Source: Prevotellaceae bacterium UBA4372
GTDB lineage: Bacteria > Bacteroidota > Bacteroidia > Bacteroidales > Bacteroidaceae
DNA length: 31,896 nucleotides
Direction of reading: 5' to 3'
Assembly: GCA_002391275.1 (NCBI GenBank)
Contig: DGSC01000045.1
Coordinates: forward strand, 1-31,896
A program made the position numbers and the translations under genes. The notes under the pieces were generated by a model that did not search any database, was not told where the DNA came from, and saw only the letters and a list, made by a program, of their open reading frames with translations. Positions 8,806-15,612 of the stretch are shown here, piece after piece. Each line of letters opens with the position of its first letter. Within the stretch, counting starts at the first letter, position 1.

Positions 8806-8820
8806 CGCGCGAATCCATGG
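8786..8820 (+). repeat. Perfect 15-bp hairpin enclosing the pta stop codon
   Basis: CCATGGATTCGCGCG at 8786-8800 is exactly complementary to 8806-8820, with loop GTTAA. The TAA stop is within the loop. No T run follows, so it is not a standard terminator. It may protect the pta 3' end or reduce read-through. Confidence 0.85.
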
Positions 8821-8823
8821 GAG

Positions 8824-8861
8824 TGACGAATGACGAATTACAAATGACGAATGAAAGTTAC
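8824..8861. repeat. Left 38-bp inverted repeat of the S23 element
   Basis: Built from units TGACGAA / TGACAAA / GACGAATGA. Its reverse complement matches 9265-9302 at 32 of 38 positions (counted by eye). It ends three bases before the ATG of the broken four-helix-bundle gene. Confidence 0.8.
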
Positions 8862-8863
8862 TT

Positions 8864-9224
8864 ATGGTGCAAATTACTAGGCGGGGAACGGATTCTCCGT
8901 TGAATGTGAAAAGTAAAATATTTGCTGTGAGTGCTGTTGAAATGGTCAAACAGTCTAATGACTGGCGTATGAATAGTCTGTTCCAGCAATTCTATTCATG
9001 CAAATATCCGTGAGTCTGAATTCGCACAAAGTCCAGCTGATTTCGTCGCAAAACTATCCATAGCGCGAAAAGAAGCTAATGAAACATTAGGCTGGTTGGA
9101 GGTCCTCTATGATTCAAATACAATCGATGAATTGTGGTTCGGACGTCTTTATCCGCAATGCAATGAATTGCTCTCAATGTTAACGGCTTCTATAAAAACA
9201 ACAAAACTAAATAACAATTTATAA
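8864..9224 (+). pseudogene. Four-helix-bundle protein (23S rRNA intervening-sequence type), frameshifted
   Basis: Not visible as one ORF. The first frame runs from ATG 8864 (MVQITRRGTDSPLNVKSKIF, then AVEMVKQSNDW, SLF). The second, one base ahead, gives SNSIHANIRESEFAQSPADF, then LSIARKEANETLGWLEVLYD and CNELLSMLTASIKTTK to TAA at 9224. The second half is a clear S23/four-helix-bundle match (motif ANIRESE..QS..DF...L.IA.KEA.ET..WL). The shift falls at about 8980-8986. Losing one copy of a GTTCC tandem (CTGTTCCGTTCCAGC to CTGTTCCAGC) would explain it exactly: restoring 5 nt gives 121 codons, the family's usual size, and reads LFRSSNSI. Relatives occur in 23S rRNA intervening sequences and, as bAvd, in diversity-generating retroelements. 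No reverse transcriptase is present here. Confidence 0.8.
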
Positions 9225-9264
9225 AAGTTAGAAGAATGACAGTTTTGTTTGACACGGTAAGAGG

Positions 9265-9302
9265 GTAACTTTTATTTGTCATTCATCATTCGTCATTCGT
9301 AA
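9265..9302. repeat. Right 38-bp inverted repeat of the S23 element
   Basis: Complementary partner of 8824-8861 (32/38), with repeated GTCATTCGTCATT-type units. It ends 9 bases before the ackA ATG, so the ackA ribosome-binding region directly abuts the element. Confidence 0.8.
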
Positions 9303-9311
9303 TTAAACAAC

Positions 9312-10505
9312 ATGAAAATCCTTGTTCTTAACTGCGGAAGTAGCAGTATCAAATACGCATTGTACAACATGGATGACCGCTCGGTCATCACCAGTGGCGG
9401 CATCGAGAAGATTGGGCTGCCCGATTCGTTCATTAAATATAAGGCAAACGGCGAGAAGTTTCAGTTCGAGGCTCCTGTGCCCGAGCATACCGCTGGCGTA
9501 CAGCTTATCTTCAAGGTCTTGACCGAAGGCGAGCACGCTGTGCTTAAAGACCTTCACGAGATTGATGCCGTAGGTCACCGCATGGTGCATGGTGGCGAGA
9601 AGTTCTCCGAGAGCGTGTTGCTCACCCCAGAGGTGATGGAACAGTTCGCTGCCTGCAACGATTTGGCACCGTTGCACAATCCTGCTAACATCAAGGGCGT
9701 CAATGCTGTCAAGGCCCTACTGCCAGAGCTGCCGCAGGTGGGCGTCTTTGATACCGCTTTCCATCAGACCATGCCCGACTATGCCTATATGTACGCCCTT
9801 CCTTACGAGCTCTACAAGAAACATGGTGTGCGTCGTTATGGTTTCCATGGTACCAGCCACCGCTATGTCTCTCAGCGTGTCCTGGAGTTCCTCGGTATGC
9901 CCAAGGAAGGTTCCAAGGTCATCACATGTCACATTGGCGGCGGTGCCTCCATCGCTGCCGTCAAGGATGGTAAGGTTGTTGACACCTCTATGGGCCTCAC
10001 CCCTCTGGAGGGTCTCATGATGGGTACGCGTTCTGGCGATATCGATGCCGGTGCCGTCACCTTCCTCATGGATAAGCTTGGCCTCGACACCAAGGGCATT
10101 TCCAATCTCCTGAACAAACAGTCGGGCTTGCTCGGCGTCAGCGAGGGTCGCAGCGACTTCCGCGATATCCTTGCCGGCATTGCCGAAGGCAACGATCTCG
10201 CTCGTCTGGCCAAGGAAATGTACACCTATCGTATCAAGAAGTACATCGGTTCTTATGCTGCTGCTATGGGTGGCGTCGACGTCATCCTTTTCACTGCAGG
10301 TGCCGGCGAGAACCAGTACGAGGTGCGCGAGGGAGCTACACGTGGACTGGAGTTCCTCGGTGTAGAGCTTGACGACGAGAAGAACCGTGCCTGCCGCGCC
10401 ACTGAAGCCGTCATCAGTAAGGACTCTTCACGTGTGAAGGTCTGCGTCATCCCCACCGACGAGGAACTGATGATTGCCATGGACACTTTGGCGTTGGTCA
10501 GCTGA
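9312..10505 (+). CDS. ackA: Acetate kinase
   Basis: A 397-residue cytosolic enzyme that transfers phosphate from acetyl-phosphate to ADP, yielding acetate and ATP; with Pta it forms the main acetate-producing, energy-conserving route of fermenters. Family signatures are clear: MKILVLNCGSSSIKYAL at the N-terminus, GHRMVHGGEKF near residue 79, YGFHGTSHRYVS near 176, CHIGGGASIAAVKDGKVVDT near 204, and FTAGAGENQ near 322. Length is normal. The ATG at 9312 directly follows the right repeat of the S23 element, so ackA has probably lost tight coupling to pta or depends on a promoter brought by the insert. A palindromic repeat (10519-10599) follows the gene. Confidence 0.98.
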   Translation: MKILVLNCGSSSIKYALYNMDDRSVITSGGIEKIGLPDSFIKYKANGEKFQFEAPVPEHTAGVQLIFKVLTEGEHAVLKDLHEIDAVGHRMVHGGEKFSESVLLTPEVMEQFAACNDLAPLHNPANIKGVNAVKALLPELPQVGVFDTAFHQTMPDYAYMYALPYELYKKHGVRRYGFHGTSHRYVSQRVLEFLGMPKEGSKVITCHIGGGASIAAVKDGKVVDTSMGLTPLEGLMMGTRSGDIDAGAVTFLMDKLGLDTKGISNLLNKQSGLLGVSEGRSDFRDILAGIAEGNDLARLAKEMYTYRIKKYIGSYAAAMGGVDVILFTAGAGENQYEVREGATRGLEFLGVELDDEKNRACRATEAVISKDSSRVKVCVIPTDEELMIAMDTLALVS

Positions 10506-10518
10506 ATGGCAAGTTACT

Positions 10519-10599
10519 AATGGCGAATGATGAATGACAAATGAGATTTACCTTTAAGAGATATAGGTATTCGTCATTTGTCATTCGTCATTTGTCATC
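10519..10599. repeat. Imperfect palindrome, GACGAATGA type, downstream of ackA
   Basis: Arms of 34 nt at 10519-10552 and 10566-10599 match at about 26 of 34 positions, with a 13-nt loop. The core TCATTTGTCATT arm is a perfect 12-mer. It uses the same units as the repeats around the S23 pseudogene but holds no gene. It extends into further TCATC-rich sequence up to the glycosyltransferase ATG. Confidence 0.75.
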
Positions 10600-10628
10600 C
10601 GTCGTCTGACATTCATCATTTACAGATT

Positions 10629-11681
10629 ATGCATTATAGTATCATAGTCCCGGTTTACAACCGTCCAGATGAGGTGGCGGAGCTATTGTTGAGCCTGTCA
10701 CAGCAGACGTTTCGCGATTTCGACGTTCACATTGTGGAGGACGGTAGTGAGGTAACATGTCGTGAGGCATGTGACCATTTTGCCAATCGCCTTGACATAC
10801 ATTATTATGTGAAGGAAAATGGCGGACCAGGTGCAGCGCGCAACTACGGCGCCGAGCGGGCTCAAGGCGACTACCTGATCGTGCTGGACTCTGATGTGGT
10901 GCTTCCTGTGGGTTATCTCGCAGCTGTCGACAAGGAACTTAACGAATGTCCGGCTGATGCTTTTGGCGGACCAGATCGTGCCCATCCTGACTTCACGCCG
11001 CTGCAGAAGGCTATCAGTTATGCGATGACCTCGTTCTTCACTACGGGCGGCATCCGTGGCGGAAAACAGAAGTTGGATAAGTTCTACCCGCGCTCTTTCA
11101 ATATGGGAGTGAGCCGTGTGCTGTGGCAGCAGCTGGGTGGCTTCCGTGCAATGCGTTTCGGTGAGGATATTGATTTCAGCTACCGTATCTGCGACACAGG
11201 CGCTCGCTGCAGACTGTTTCCCGACGCATGGGTATGGCACAAACGTCGCACCAGTTTCCGCAGTTTCTTCCGCCAAGTGAACAATTCGGGAAAGGCCCGT
11301 ATCAATCTGCACTTGTTGCATCCGGGCTCGATGAAGCTTGTACATCTGCTTCCGGCGGTGTTCACGGTGGGATGCCTTGTGCTGCTTATCCTTTTTGTCC
11401 ATGGCCTGGTGATGTGGCTCTTTGCCGCTGAGGTCATGCTGCAGACTTACGGATGTGCATTGTGCTTGCTTAGCGCCCTGCCGATAGTATTGTATAAGCT
11501 GCTCATCTTCGTGGACTCGTCCATCCGCAACCGTAGCATGAGGGTAGGCCTGTTGTCTGTTCCAGCTTCGTTTATTCAGCTAATAGGTTATGGCACGGGT
11601 TTCCTTTCAGCAGCTTGGCAGCGGTTGGTGATGAAACAGAAGGGTGAGGGATTCGACGATAACGAAAGGTTGTACAAATGA
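10629..11681 (+). CDS. Glycosyltransferase family 2, membrane-associated
   Basis: A 350-residue protein. The N-terminal 230 residues are a GT2 (GT-A) fold: HYSIIVPVYNRPDEV at the start, VEDGSEV, NGGPGAARNYGAERA, and the metal-binding LIVLDSDVVLP (DSD, the DxD motif). FGEDIDFSYRI (ED in the acceptor/base region) follows, then a WVWHKRRTS segment. About three hydrophobic segments after residue 240 anchor it in the inner membrane. It probably transfers a sugar from a nucleotide donor to a lipid or glycan acceptor; the substrate is unknown. ATG 10629 is preferred, because the frame upstream to 10578 merely translates the palindromic repeat. Its stop overlaps the radC start by 4 bp (ATGA), so the two are translationally coupled. 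Confidence 0.9.
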   Translation: MHYSIIVPVYNRPDEVAELLLSLSQQTFRDFDVHIVEDGSEVTCREACDHFANRLDIHYYVKENGGPGAARNYGAERAQGDYLIVLDSDVVLPVGYLAAVDKELNECPADAFGGPDRAHPDFTPLQKAISYAMTSFFTTGGIRGGKQKLDKFYPRSFNMGVSRVLWQQLGGFRAMRFGEDIDFSYRICDTGARCRLFPDAWVWHKRRTSFRSFFRQVNNSGKARINLHLLHPGSMKLVHLLPAVFTVGCLVLLILFVHGLVMWLFAAEVMLQTYGCALCLLSALPIVLYKLLIFVDSSIRNRSMRVGLLSVPASFIQLIGYGTGFLSAAWQRLVMKQKGEGFDDNERLYK

Positions 11682-12361
11682 ACATCAAGGAATTGCCTTT
11701 AGACGAGCGCCCTCGGGAACGGATGTTGGAGCAAGGTGCCGAAGCCTTGACGCCCGCAGAGTTGCTGGCCATACTCATAGGCTCGGGCAATACCGAAGAA
11801 TCGGCAGTTCAGCTGATGCAGCGCCTGTTGGCAGAGTGTGGCGGAAGCCTGAAGACGTTGAGTCAGATGTCGGTGCACGACATGACGAAGCGTTACAAGG
11901 GTTTGGGACCGGCTAAGGCTGTCACGATCCTTGCAGCCTGTGAACTGGGGCGTCGTCGCATCATGGAGGCCGCCGCCGAGAAACGCTATGTGAAGAGTTC
12001 GGTGGACCTATATAATATAATGTACCCGCGTATGCGAGACCTTGCTCACGAAGAATGTTATGCCGTTTATCTCAAGGCTGACAATAGTCTCTCGGGAGCT
12101 CCGGTCCTCATCAATAAAGGCGGCATAACAGGTACGATGGTTGACATCCGTCTGATTCTGCGCGAAGCCCTTATCCGTCAGACGCCTACCGTGGCGATGG
12201 CTCACAACCATCCCTCGGGCAGCCTGCGCCCCAGCCGCGAGGATGACAACCTTACGGAACGTGTGAACCAGGCCTGCAAGACAATGGACCTGCGGCTGCT
12301 GGATCACATCATCGTGACCGATGGCAACTACTACAGCTATCGTGAGCAAGGGAAGCTTTAA
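11678..12361 (+). CDS. radC: RadC family JAB-domain protein
   Basis: A 227-residue RadC. Residues about 1-100 are the UPF0758 N-terminal region with a helix-hairpin-helix-like segment (KGLGPAKAVTILAACELGRR). The C-terminal half is a JAB/MPN metalloprotease-like domain with HNHPSGSLRPSREDD, giving His176, His178 and Asp189 as metal ligands. Despite the name, a role in DNA repair is not established; the biochemical function is uncertain. It overlaps the glycosyltransferase by 4 bp and is followed 25 bp later by the DUF59 gene, so the three probably form an operon ending at 12754-12794. Confidence 0.95.
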   Translation: MNIKELPLDERPRERMLEQGAEALTPAELLAILIGSGNTEESAVQLMQRLLAECGGSLKTLSQMSVHDMTKRYKGLGPAKAVTILAACELGRRRIMEAAAEKRYVKSSVDLYNIMYPRMRDLAHEECYAVYLKADNSLSGAPVLINKGGITGTMVDIRLILREALIRQTPTVAMAHNHPSGSLRPSREDDNLTERVNQACKTMDLRLLDHIIVTDGNYYSYREQGKL

Positions 12362-12386
12362 GAGATATAATGGAGAATAATGTTAA

Positions 12387-12716
12387 ATGGACAATTCAAG
12401 AATGGATAAAATAGAACTGGAAGATAAGATTGTTGAACTGCTCAAGACGGTGTATGACCCTGAGATACCTGTCAATGTGTATGACCTGGGATTGATTTAT
12501 CGCATTGAACTGAACGACGACCGGACACAGCTTGACGTGGATATGACCATGACTGCGCCTTCGTGCCCGATGGCCGATTTCATCCTGGAAGATGTGCGGC
12601 AGAAATTGGAATCCATCGAAGGCCTCAAGACCGTCAACGTCAACTTGGTTTTCGAACCTGAGTGGACGCAGGACATGATGACCGAGGAAGCCAGGCTGGA
12701 ATTAGGCCTGCTTTGA
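12387..12716 (+). CDS. MIP18/DUF59 family Fe-S assembly protein (SufT-like)
   Basis: A 109-residue stand-alone MIP18-family (DUF59) protein. LEDKIVELLKTVYDPEIPVN, followed by VYDLGLIY, is the family signature, followed by DVDMTMTAPSCPMAD with the conserved Cys. Such proteins help assemble or deliver iron-sulfur clusters in the cytosol. An alternative start is the ATG at 12402 (MDKIELEDKI), which fits family members equally well. It lies 25 bp after radC and is closed by a strong terminator. Confidence 0.88.
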   Translation: MDNSRMDKIELEDKIVELLKTVYDPEIPVNVYDLGLIYRIELNDDRTQLDVDMTMTAPSCPMADFILEDVRQKLESIEGLKTVNVNLVFEPEWTQDMMTEEARLELGLL

Positions 12717-12753
12717 CGGTTTTCGTGAGAGTCCGCTTGTATACCGACATAAT

Positions 12754-12794
12754 GCAAGAAGCCTCGCAACACCTTGCGAGGCTTCTTGCGTTTT
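12754..12794 (+). terminator. Intrinsic terminator after glycosyltransferase-radC-DUF59 operon
   Basis: A perfect 16-bp stem (12754-12769 with 12774-12789), loop CACC, followed by GTTTTC. Confidence 0.9.
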
Positions 12795-12860
12795 CCGTCC
12801 CGTCTCTCCTTATTGAGCGGGCTTCACAAAGCGGTAAAGAACGTTAAAAAAAGGATTCTG

Positions 12861-12892
12861 TTTGCTCGAAAAGCATCTTTGTATTACTTTTG
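12861..12892 (+). promoter_or_regulatory. Promoter of lpxH
   Basis: TTTG at 12861-12864, a 20-bp spacer, then TACTTTTG at 12885-12892. This is an exact Bacteroidetes -33/-7 arrangement. The start is predicted near 12899, giving a leader of about 160 nt that contains a palindromic repeat. Confidence 0.8.
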
Positions 12893-12910
12893 TACTCAGA
12901 AGTTTTACGG

Positions 12911-13026
12911 GAATGATGAATATCGAACGACAAATGACGGATGAGGATTGCCTTCAGGATTTGCATTTAACTTGGATATGACATTCCGGGCGCATCGCAA
13001 TCCGTCATTAATAAGATTCATTATTC
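12911..13026. repeat. Imperfect palindrome in the lpxH leader, GACGAATGA type
   Basis: AATGACGGAT at 12933-12942 pairs perfectly with 13000-13009. GAATGATGAAT at 12911-12921 pairs with 13016-13026 (10/11). The units resemble those of the repeats near pta and ackA. It would fold into a long hairpin in the lpxH mRNA leader. Confidence 0.6.
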
Positions 13027-13059
13027 GTGAATAATTGTTTGGATAAAAGATAAACGACG

Positions 13060-13824
13060 ATGAAACCGGTCTATTTCCTCTCAGATGCCCACCTGGGCAG
13101 CCGTGCTCTCAAGCATGGACGCACCCAGGAACGCCGTCTTGTCCGTTTCCTCGATAGTATTAAGGAGAAGGCTGGCGCCGTCTACCTGCTGGGTGATATC
13201 TTCGATTTCTGGTATGAGTACAAACTCGTAGTGCCGAAAGGTTATACACGCCTCTTGGGCAAGCTCAGCGAGTTGACCGACCTCGGCGTTGAAGTTCATT
13301 TCTTCACGGGCAACCACGACATCTGGGCCTACGAATATCTCGAGAAGGAATGTGGAATCATCATGCATCATAAGGCGCAGACCGTGGAGCTGGGCGACAA
13401 GGTGTTCTTCCTTGCTCATGGCGACGGCCTCGGCGATCCCGACCCGAAGTTCAAGTTCTTGCGTTACATTTTCCATAATCGTGTGTGTCAGGTGCTTTTC
13501 TCAGCCTTGCACCCACGCTGGGGCATGGAATTAGGACTTTCATGGGCTAAATACAGCATGCGGAAGCATCTTGCCGAGGAGCCACCGCATTACATGGGCG
13601 AGAACAACGAGCATCTTGTGTTGTTTGCGAAGGATTATCTTCGTTCCCATCCAGATGTGAATTACTTCATCTTCGGCCATCGACACATCGAGCTTGAACT
13701 GATGTTGTCGCGCTCGGCGCGCATCATGATTCTTGGCGATTGGATATCCCACTTCACGTATGCGGTGTTTGACGGGGAACAGCTTTGGATGGAGAATTAT
13801 ATAGAAGGCGAGACGGAACCTTGA
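13060..13824 (+). CDS. lpxH: UDP-2,3-diacylglucosamine diphosphatase
   Basis: A 254-residue calcineurin-like metallophosphoesterase that hydrolyses UDP-2,3-diacylglucosamine to lipid X and UMP, at the inner face of the cytoplasmic membrane during lipid A synthesis. Metal-binding motifs are in order: SDAHLG (Asp9, His11), GDIFDFW (Asp46), GNHD (residues 84-87), LAHGDGLG near residue 125, and FGHRH near 205. The GDIFDFW and HGDGL segments favour LpxH over a general phosphoesterase. It stands alone with its own promoter and terminator. The 3' codons and stop form part of the terminator stem. Confidence 0.93.
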   Translation: MKPVYFLSDAHLGSRALKHGRTQERRLVRFLDSIKEKAGAVYLLGDIFDFWYEYKLVVPKGYTRLLGKLSELTDLGVEVHFFTGNHDIWAYEYLEKECGIIMHHKAQTVELGDKVFFLAHGDGLGDPDPKFKFLRYIFHNRVCQVLFSALHPRWGMELGLSWAKYSMRKHLAEEPPHYMGENNEHLVLFAKDYLRSHPDVNYFIFGHRHIELELMLSRSARIMILGDWISHFTYAVFDGEQLWMENYIEGETEP

Positions 13825-13843
13825 TTCTGTCTCGCCTTTTTTT
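13806..13843 (+). terminator. Intrinsic terminator of lpxH
   Basis: AGGCGAGACGGAA pairs with TTCTGTCTCGCCT (13 bp, one G-U), followed by T7. The loop contains the lpxH TGA. Confidence 0.9.
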
Positions 13844-14005
13844 GTTGCAGCGTTAAAGGAAGCGGTTATGTTGGCTCGTGGTCCGCACAAAGATGTGGAA
13901 GGAGGCTTTGGGCTGTTGAGGCTCAAAAAGCATTGCTTTAAACAAGATGTTAAACAATATTGCTGCCTGCTGAATAGCGCCATAATCAATAACTCGGCTC
14001 TCTAC

Positions 14006-14048
14006 AAAAAAATGGCATCATGCCCCGGTGTTTAAGGCCATGATGCCA
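14006..14048 (-). terminator. Intrinsic terminator on the minus strand with no obvious gene upstream
   Basis: TGGCATCATG at 14013-14022 pairs perfectly with 14039-14048. Read on the minus strand, the stem is followed by seven T (14012-14006). efp already has its own terminator at 14449-14486, so this one either catches read-through or ends an unannotated minus-strand transcript. Confidence 0.6.
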
Positions 14049-14101
14049 AGTCCTTTAGGCGTTTAGCCTTGGTTAAAGATTACGATACACACGGGTGAAA
14101 G

Positions 14102-14171
14102 GATTATTCCATGACCTTGGAACAATCATTCGATGGTCATGGAATGATTGTTCCAAGGTCATGGAATAATC
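14102..14171. repeat. 29-bp perfect inverted repeat
   Basis: Arms 14102-14130 and 14143-14171 are exactly complementary over 29 bp, with loop CGATGGTCATGG. The loop contains another copy of GGTCATGG, so GGTCATGGAAT occurs twice in direct orientation (14136 and 14158). This nested structure suggests a dispersed palindromic element rather than a terminator, as no T run follows. Confidence 0.85.
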
Positions 14172-14350
14172 AAATCTCTTTGATGCGTGTCCTACTTTCC
14201 TTATAAGCGGACGGCGATATAATGGGGAAAGATGGCTTGTCTGGTATGGTGGATAGTCCCAGTTCGCCAGCCTGCCGGCCATAGAAGGCGAGTAGGGAGG
14301 TTGTAAGGTATCGGTGACAAGCTTAAATGCGGAGTTGAAAAGATTTGGAT

Positions 14351-14439
14351 TTGCCACACTCGTATTTAGCGGACACTACAAGCACGGTACGTATCGTGCT
14401 GCCGACACGTCGGAATTGCTACACTCGTGTTTATCGGAC
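14351..14439. repeat. Pair of 24-nt direct repeats enclosing two hairpins
   Basis: TTGCCACACTCGTATTTAGC at 14351 recurs at 14416 with three differences over the 24-nt unit ending CGGAC. The spacer carries palindromes at 14381-14400 and 14402-14413. The origin is unknown. Confidence 0.7.
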
Positions 14440-14448
14440 GGTAATAAT

Positions 14449-14486
14449 AAAAAAAGCCCCGCCATGTGGATGGCGGGGCTTTTTTT
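14449..14486. terminator. Bidirectional intrinsic terminator, end of efp
   Basis: A7-GCCCCGCCAT at 14449-14465 is exactly complementary to 14470-14486 (17 bp, loop GTGG), with T7 on both strands. It serves efp on the minus strand. Confidence 0.92.
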
Positions 14487-14505
14487 AGCTGCTATGATAA
14501 AAGGC

Positions 14506-15072
14506 TTATGCTTTTACGCGACCTTGGTAGCTGCCGTCGCGCGTGTCAACCTCGATGATCTCGCCCTCGTTGATGAAGAGGGGGACACGAACCTCAGCGC
14601 CAGTCTCAACCTTTGCAGGCTTCAGCGTGTTCGTAGCTGTATCGCCCTTCAGGCCAGGCTCTGTCCAAGTCACGGCAAGCCTCACCTTGACAGGAACGTC
14701 GGCGTAGAGGACGGTCTCGGTGCTGGCATCGGTGACAACCTCAACGTTCTCGCCTTCCTTCATGAAGTCGACACCGTTGATCTGGTCTTTGGCAATGGGA
14801 ATCTGCTCAAAGGTCTCGTTGTTCATGAAAATGTAGTCCTCGCCTTCCATGTAGAGGTACTGGTAGGAACGACGCTCTACACGTACGTCTTCAAGCTTCT
14901 CACCGATGTTGAAACGGCGCTCAAGCACGTTGCCGCTGACAACGTCCTTCAAGGTTGTGCGCATGATGGTGTTGCCCTTGCCAGGCTTCACATGCAGGAA
15001 GTCGATGCAGAAATAGAGCTTGCCATCCATGCGGATGCACGTGCCCTTCTTGATGTCTTGTGAGTTAATCAT
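14506..15072 (-). CDS. efp: Elongation factor P
   Basis: A 188-residue three-domain EF-P, which binds ribosomes stalled at polyproline stretches and promotes peptide bond formation. It starts MINSQDIKKGTCIRMDGKLY; the domain I loop reads HVKPGKGN with Lys32 at the tip, the position modified in lysine-type EF-Ps. The C-terminal signature EVRVPLFINEGEIIEVDTRD is intact. The frame is open far upstream to 15390, but that part runs antisense to rpmH. ATG 15072 gives the family length and fits the promoter at 15144-15137. No EF-P modification enzyme is encoded nearby. Confidence 0.97.
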   Translation of the reverse strand: MINSQDIKKGTCIRMDGKLYFCIDFLHVKPGKGNTIMRTTLKDVVSGNVLERRFNIGEKLEDVRVERRSYQYLYMEGEDYIFMNNETFEQIPIAKDQINGVDFMKEGENVEVVTDASTETVLYADVPVKVRLAVTWTEPGLKGDTATNTLKPAKVETGAEVRVPLFINEGEIIEVDTRDGSYQGRVKA

Positions 15073-15136
15073 ACTTTGATGTGTGTAAAATGTATAATTT
15101 GAAAGTAAAATTGTGCTTATGCCTGATTTTCGGGCG

Positions 15137-15169
15137 CAAAGGTAATGAAAATAAGCGAAAATGAACAAA
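15137..15169 (-). promoter_or_regulatory. Promoter of efp
   Basis: On the minus strand TTTG (15169-15166), a 21-bp spacer, then TACCTTTG (15144-15137). The start is predicted near 15130. Confidence 0.75.
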
Positions 15170-15183
15170 AGTTTAACAAAAAT

Positions 15184-15215
15184 CTTGCGAGAATAAAAAA
15201 AAGTATCTACTTTTG
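15184..15215 (+). promoter_or_regulatory. Promoter of rpmH
   Basis: CTTG at 15184-15187, a 20-bp spacer, then TACTTTTG at 15208-15215. It is divergent from the efp promoter. The start is predicted near 15222. Confidence 0.7.
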
Positions 15216-15262
15216 CAGCCCGATAAGCACTCTTACCGCATAAATATATAATAGATATAGCA

Positions 15263-15418
15263 ATGAAAAGAACATTCCAACCACACAATCGCAGAAGAAA
15301 GAACAAGCATGGTTTCCGTGAACGTATGTTGACCGCTAATGGCCGTCGCGTGCTCGCCGCACGTCGCGCTAAGGGCCGCAAGAAGCTCACCGTATCCGAT
15401 GAGCGTCACGGTAAATAA
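15263..15418 (+). CDS. rpmH: 50S ribosomal protein L34
   Basis: A 51-residue, very basic protein: MKRTFQPHNRRRKNKHGFRE, then RMLTANGRRVLAARRAKGRK, KLTVSDE, ending RHGK. It is a textbook L34 of the large ribosomal subunit, slightly extended at the C-terminus as in other Bacteroidetes. It has its own promoter and is divergent from efp. The usual neighbours dnaA and rnpA are absent here. Confidence 0.97.
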   Translation: MKRTFQPHNRRRKNKHGFRERMLTANGRRVLAARRAKGRKKLTVSDERHGK

Positions 15419-15497
15419 TTCTGTTCTTAATGCGTCGGGCTTAATAGCCTGATTGAACACGTTCCGACGTATCGGGCCACAGAGCCCGATCGAACAC

Positions 15498-15547
15498 GTT
15501 AACAGACTAACAGTAACGCGAGCCTTGCGGCCTGTTAGCGTGTTAAC
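15498..15547. repeat. Intergenic palindrome between rpmH and the PASTA gene
   Basis: GTTAACAGACTAACAG at 15498-15513 pairs with 15532-15547 at 14 of 16 positions, then the unit GTGTTAAC is repeated in tandem. A separate ATCGGGC/GCCCGAT hairpin lies at 15471-15490. There is no T run, so terminator function for rpmH is doubtful. Confidence 0.6.
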
Positions 15548-15612
15548 GTGTTAACGTATTATATAAATTAGTGTGTAAGGCTTCAATGTGTAAATGCGTA
15601 ATCGCCTAATCG

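Larger units (their letters stand above)
13844..14448. other. Gene-poor, palindrome-rich gap
   Basis: About 600 bp with no convincing gene between the lpxH terminator and the efp terminator. From left to right: a minus-strand terminator-like hairpin (14006-14048), a 29-bp perfect palindrome (14102-14171), and two 24-nt direct repeats (14351-14374 and 14416-14439). Between the direct repeats lie hairpins AGCACG/CGTGCT (14381-14400) and CCGAC/GTCGG (14402-14413). A 94-codon minus-strand frame (14357-14073) crosses the palindrome and looks non-coding. Confidence 0.7.

Noticed and set aside
8824..9302. CRISPR array or diversity-generating retroelement
   Set aside because: The repeats are short, inverted and degenerate with no regular spacers; there is no reverse transcriptase or template/variable repeat pair.
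10578..10628. N-terminal extension of the glycosyltransferase
   Set aside because: It is a translation of the TCATTTGTCATT repeat; the GT2 domain starts right after ATG 10629.
12355..12368. CTTTAAGAGATATA shared with 10552-10565
   Set aside because: A 14-nt match in AT-rich DNA without further similarity; likely chance.
14073..14357. 94-codon minus-strand frame
   Set aside because: Translates the 29-bp palindrome, has no promoter of the expected type and no recognised domain; kept only as part of a finding.
14314..15063. Plus-strand frame of 249 codons
   Set aside because: Runs antisense through efp, across the terminator and repeats; no family resemblance.
15073..15390. N-terminal extension of efp
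   Set aside because: Lies antisense to rpmH and upstream of the efp promoter; ATG 15072 gives the normal EF-P.
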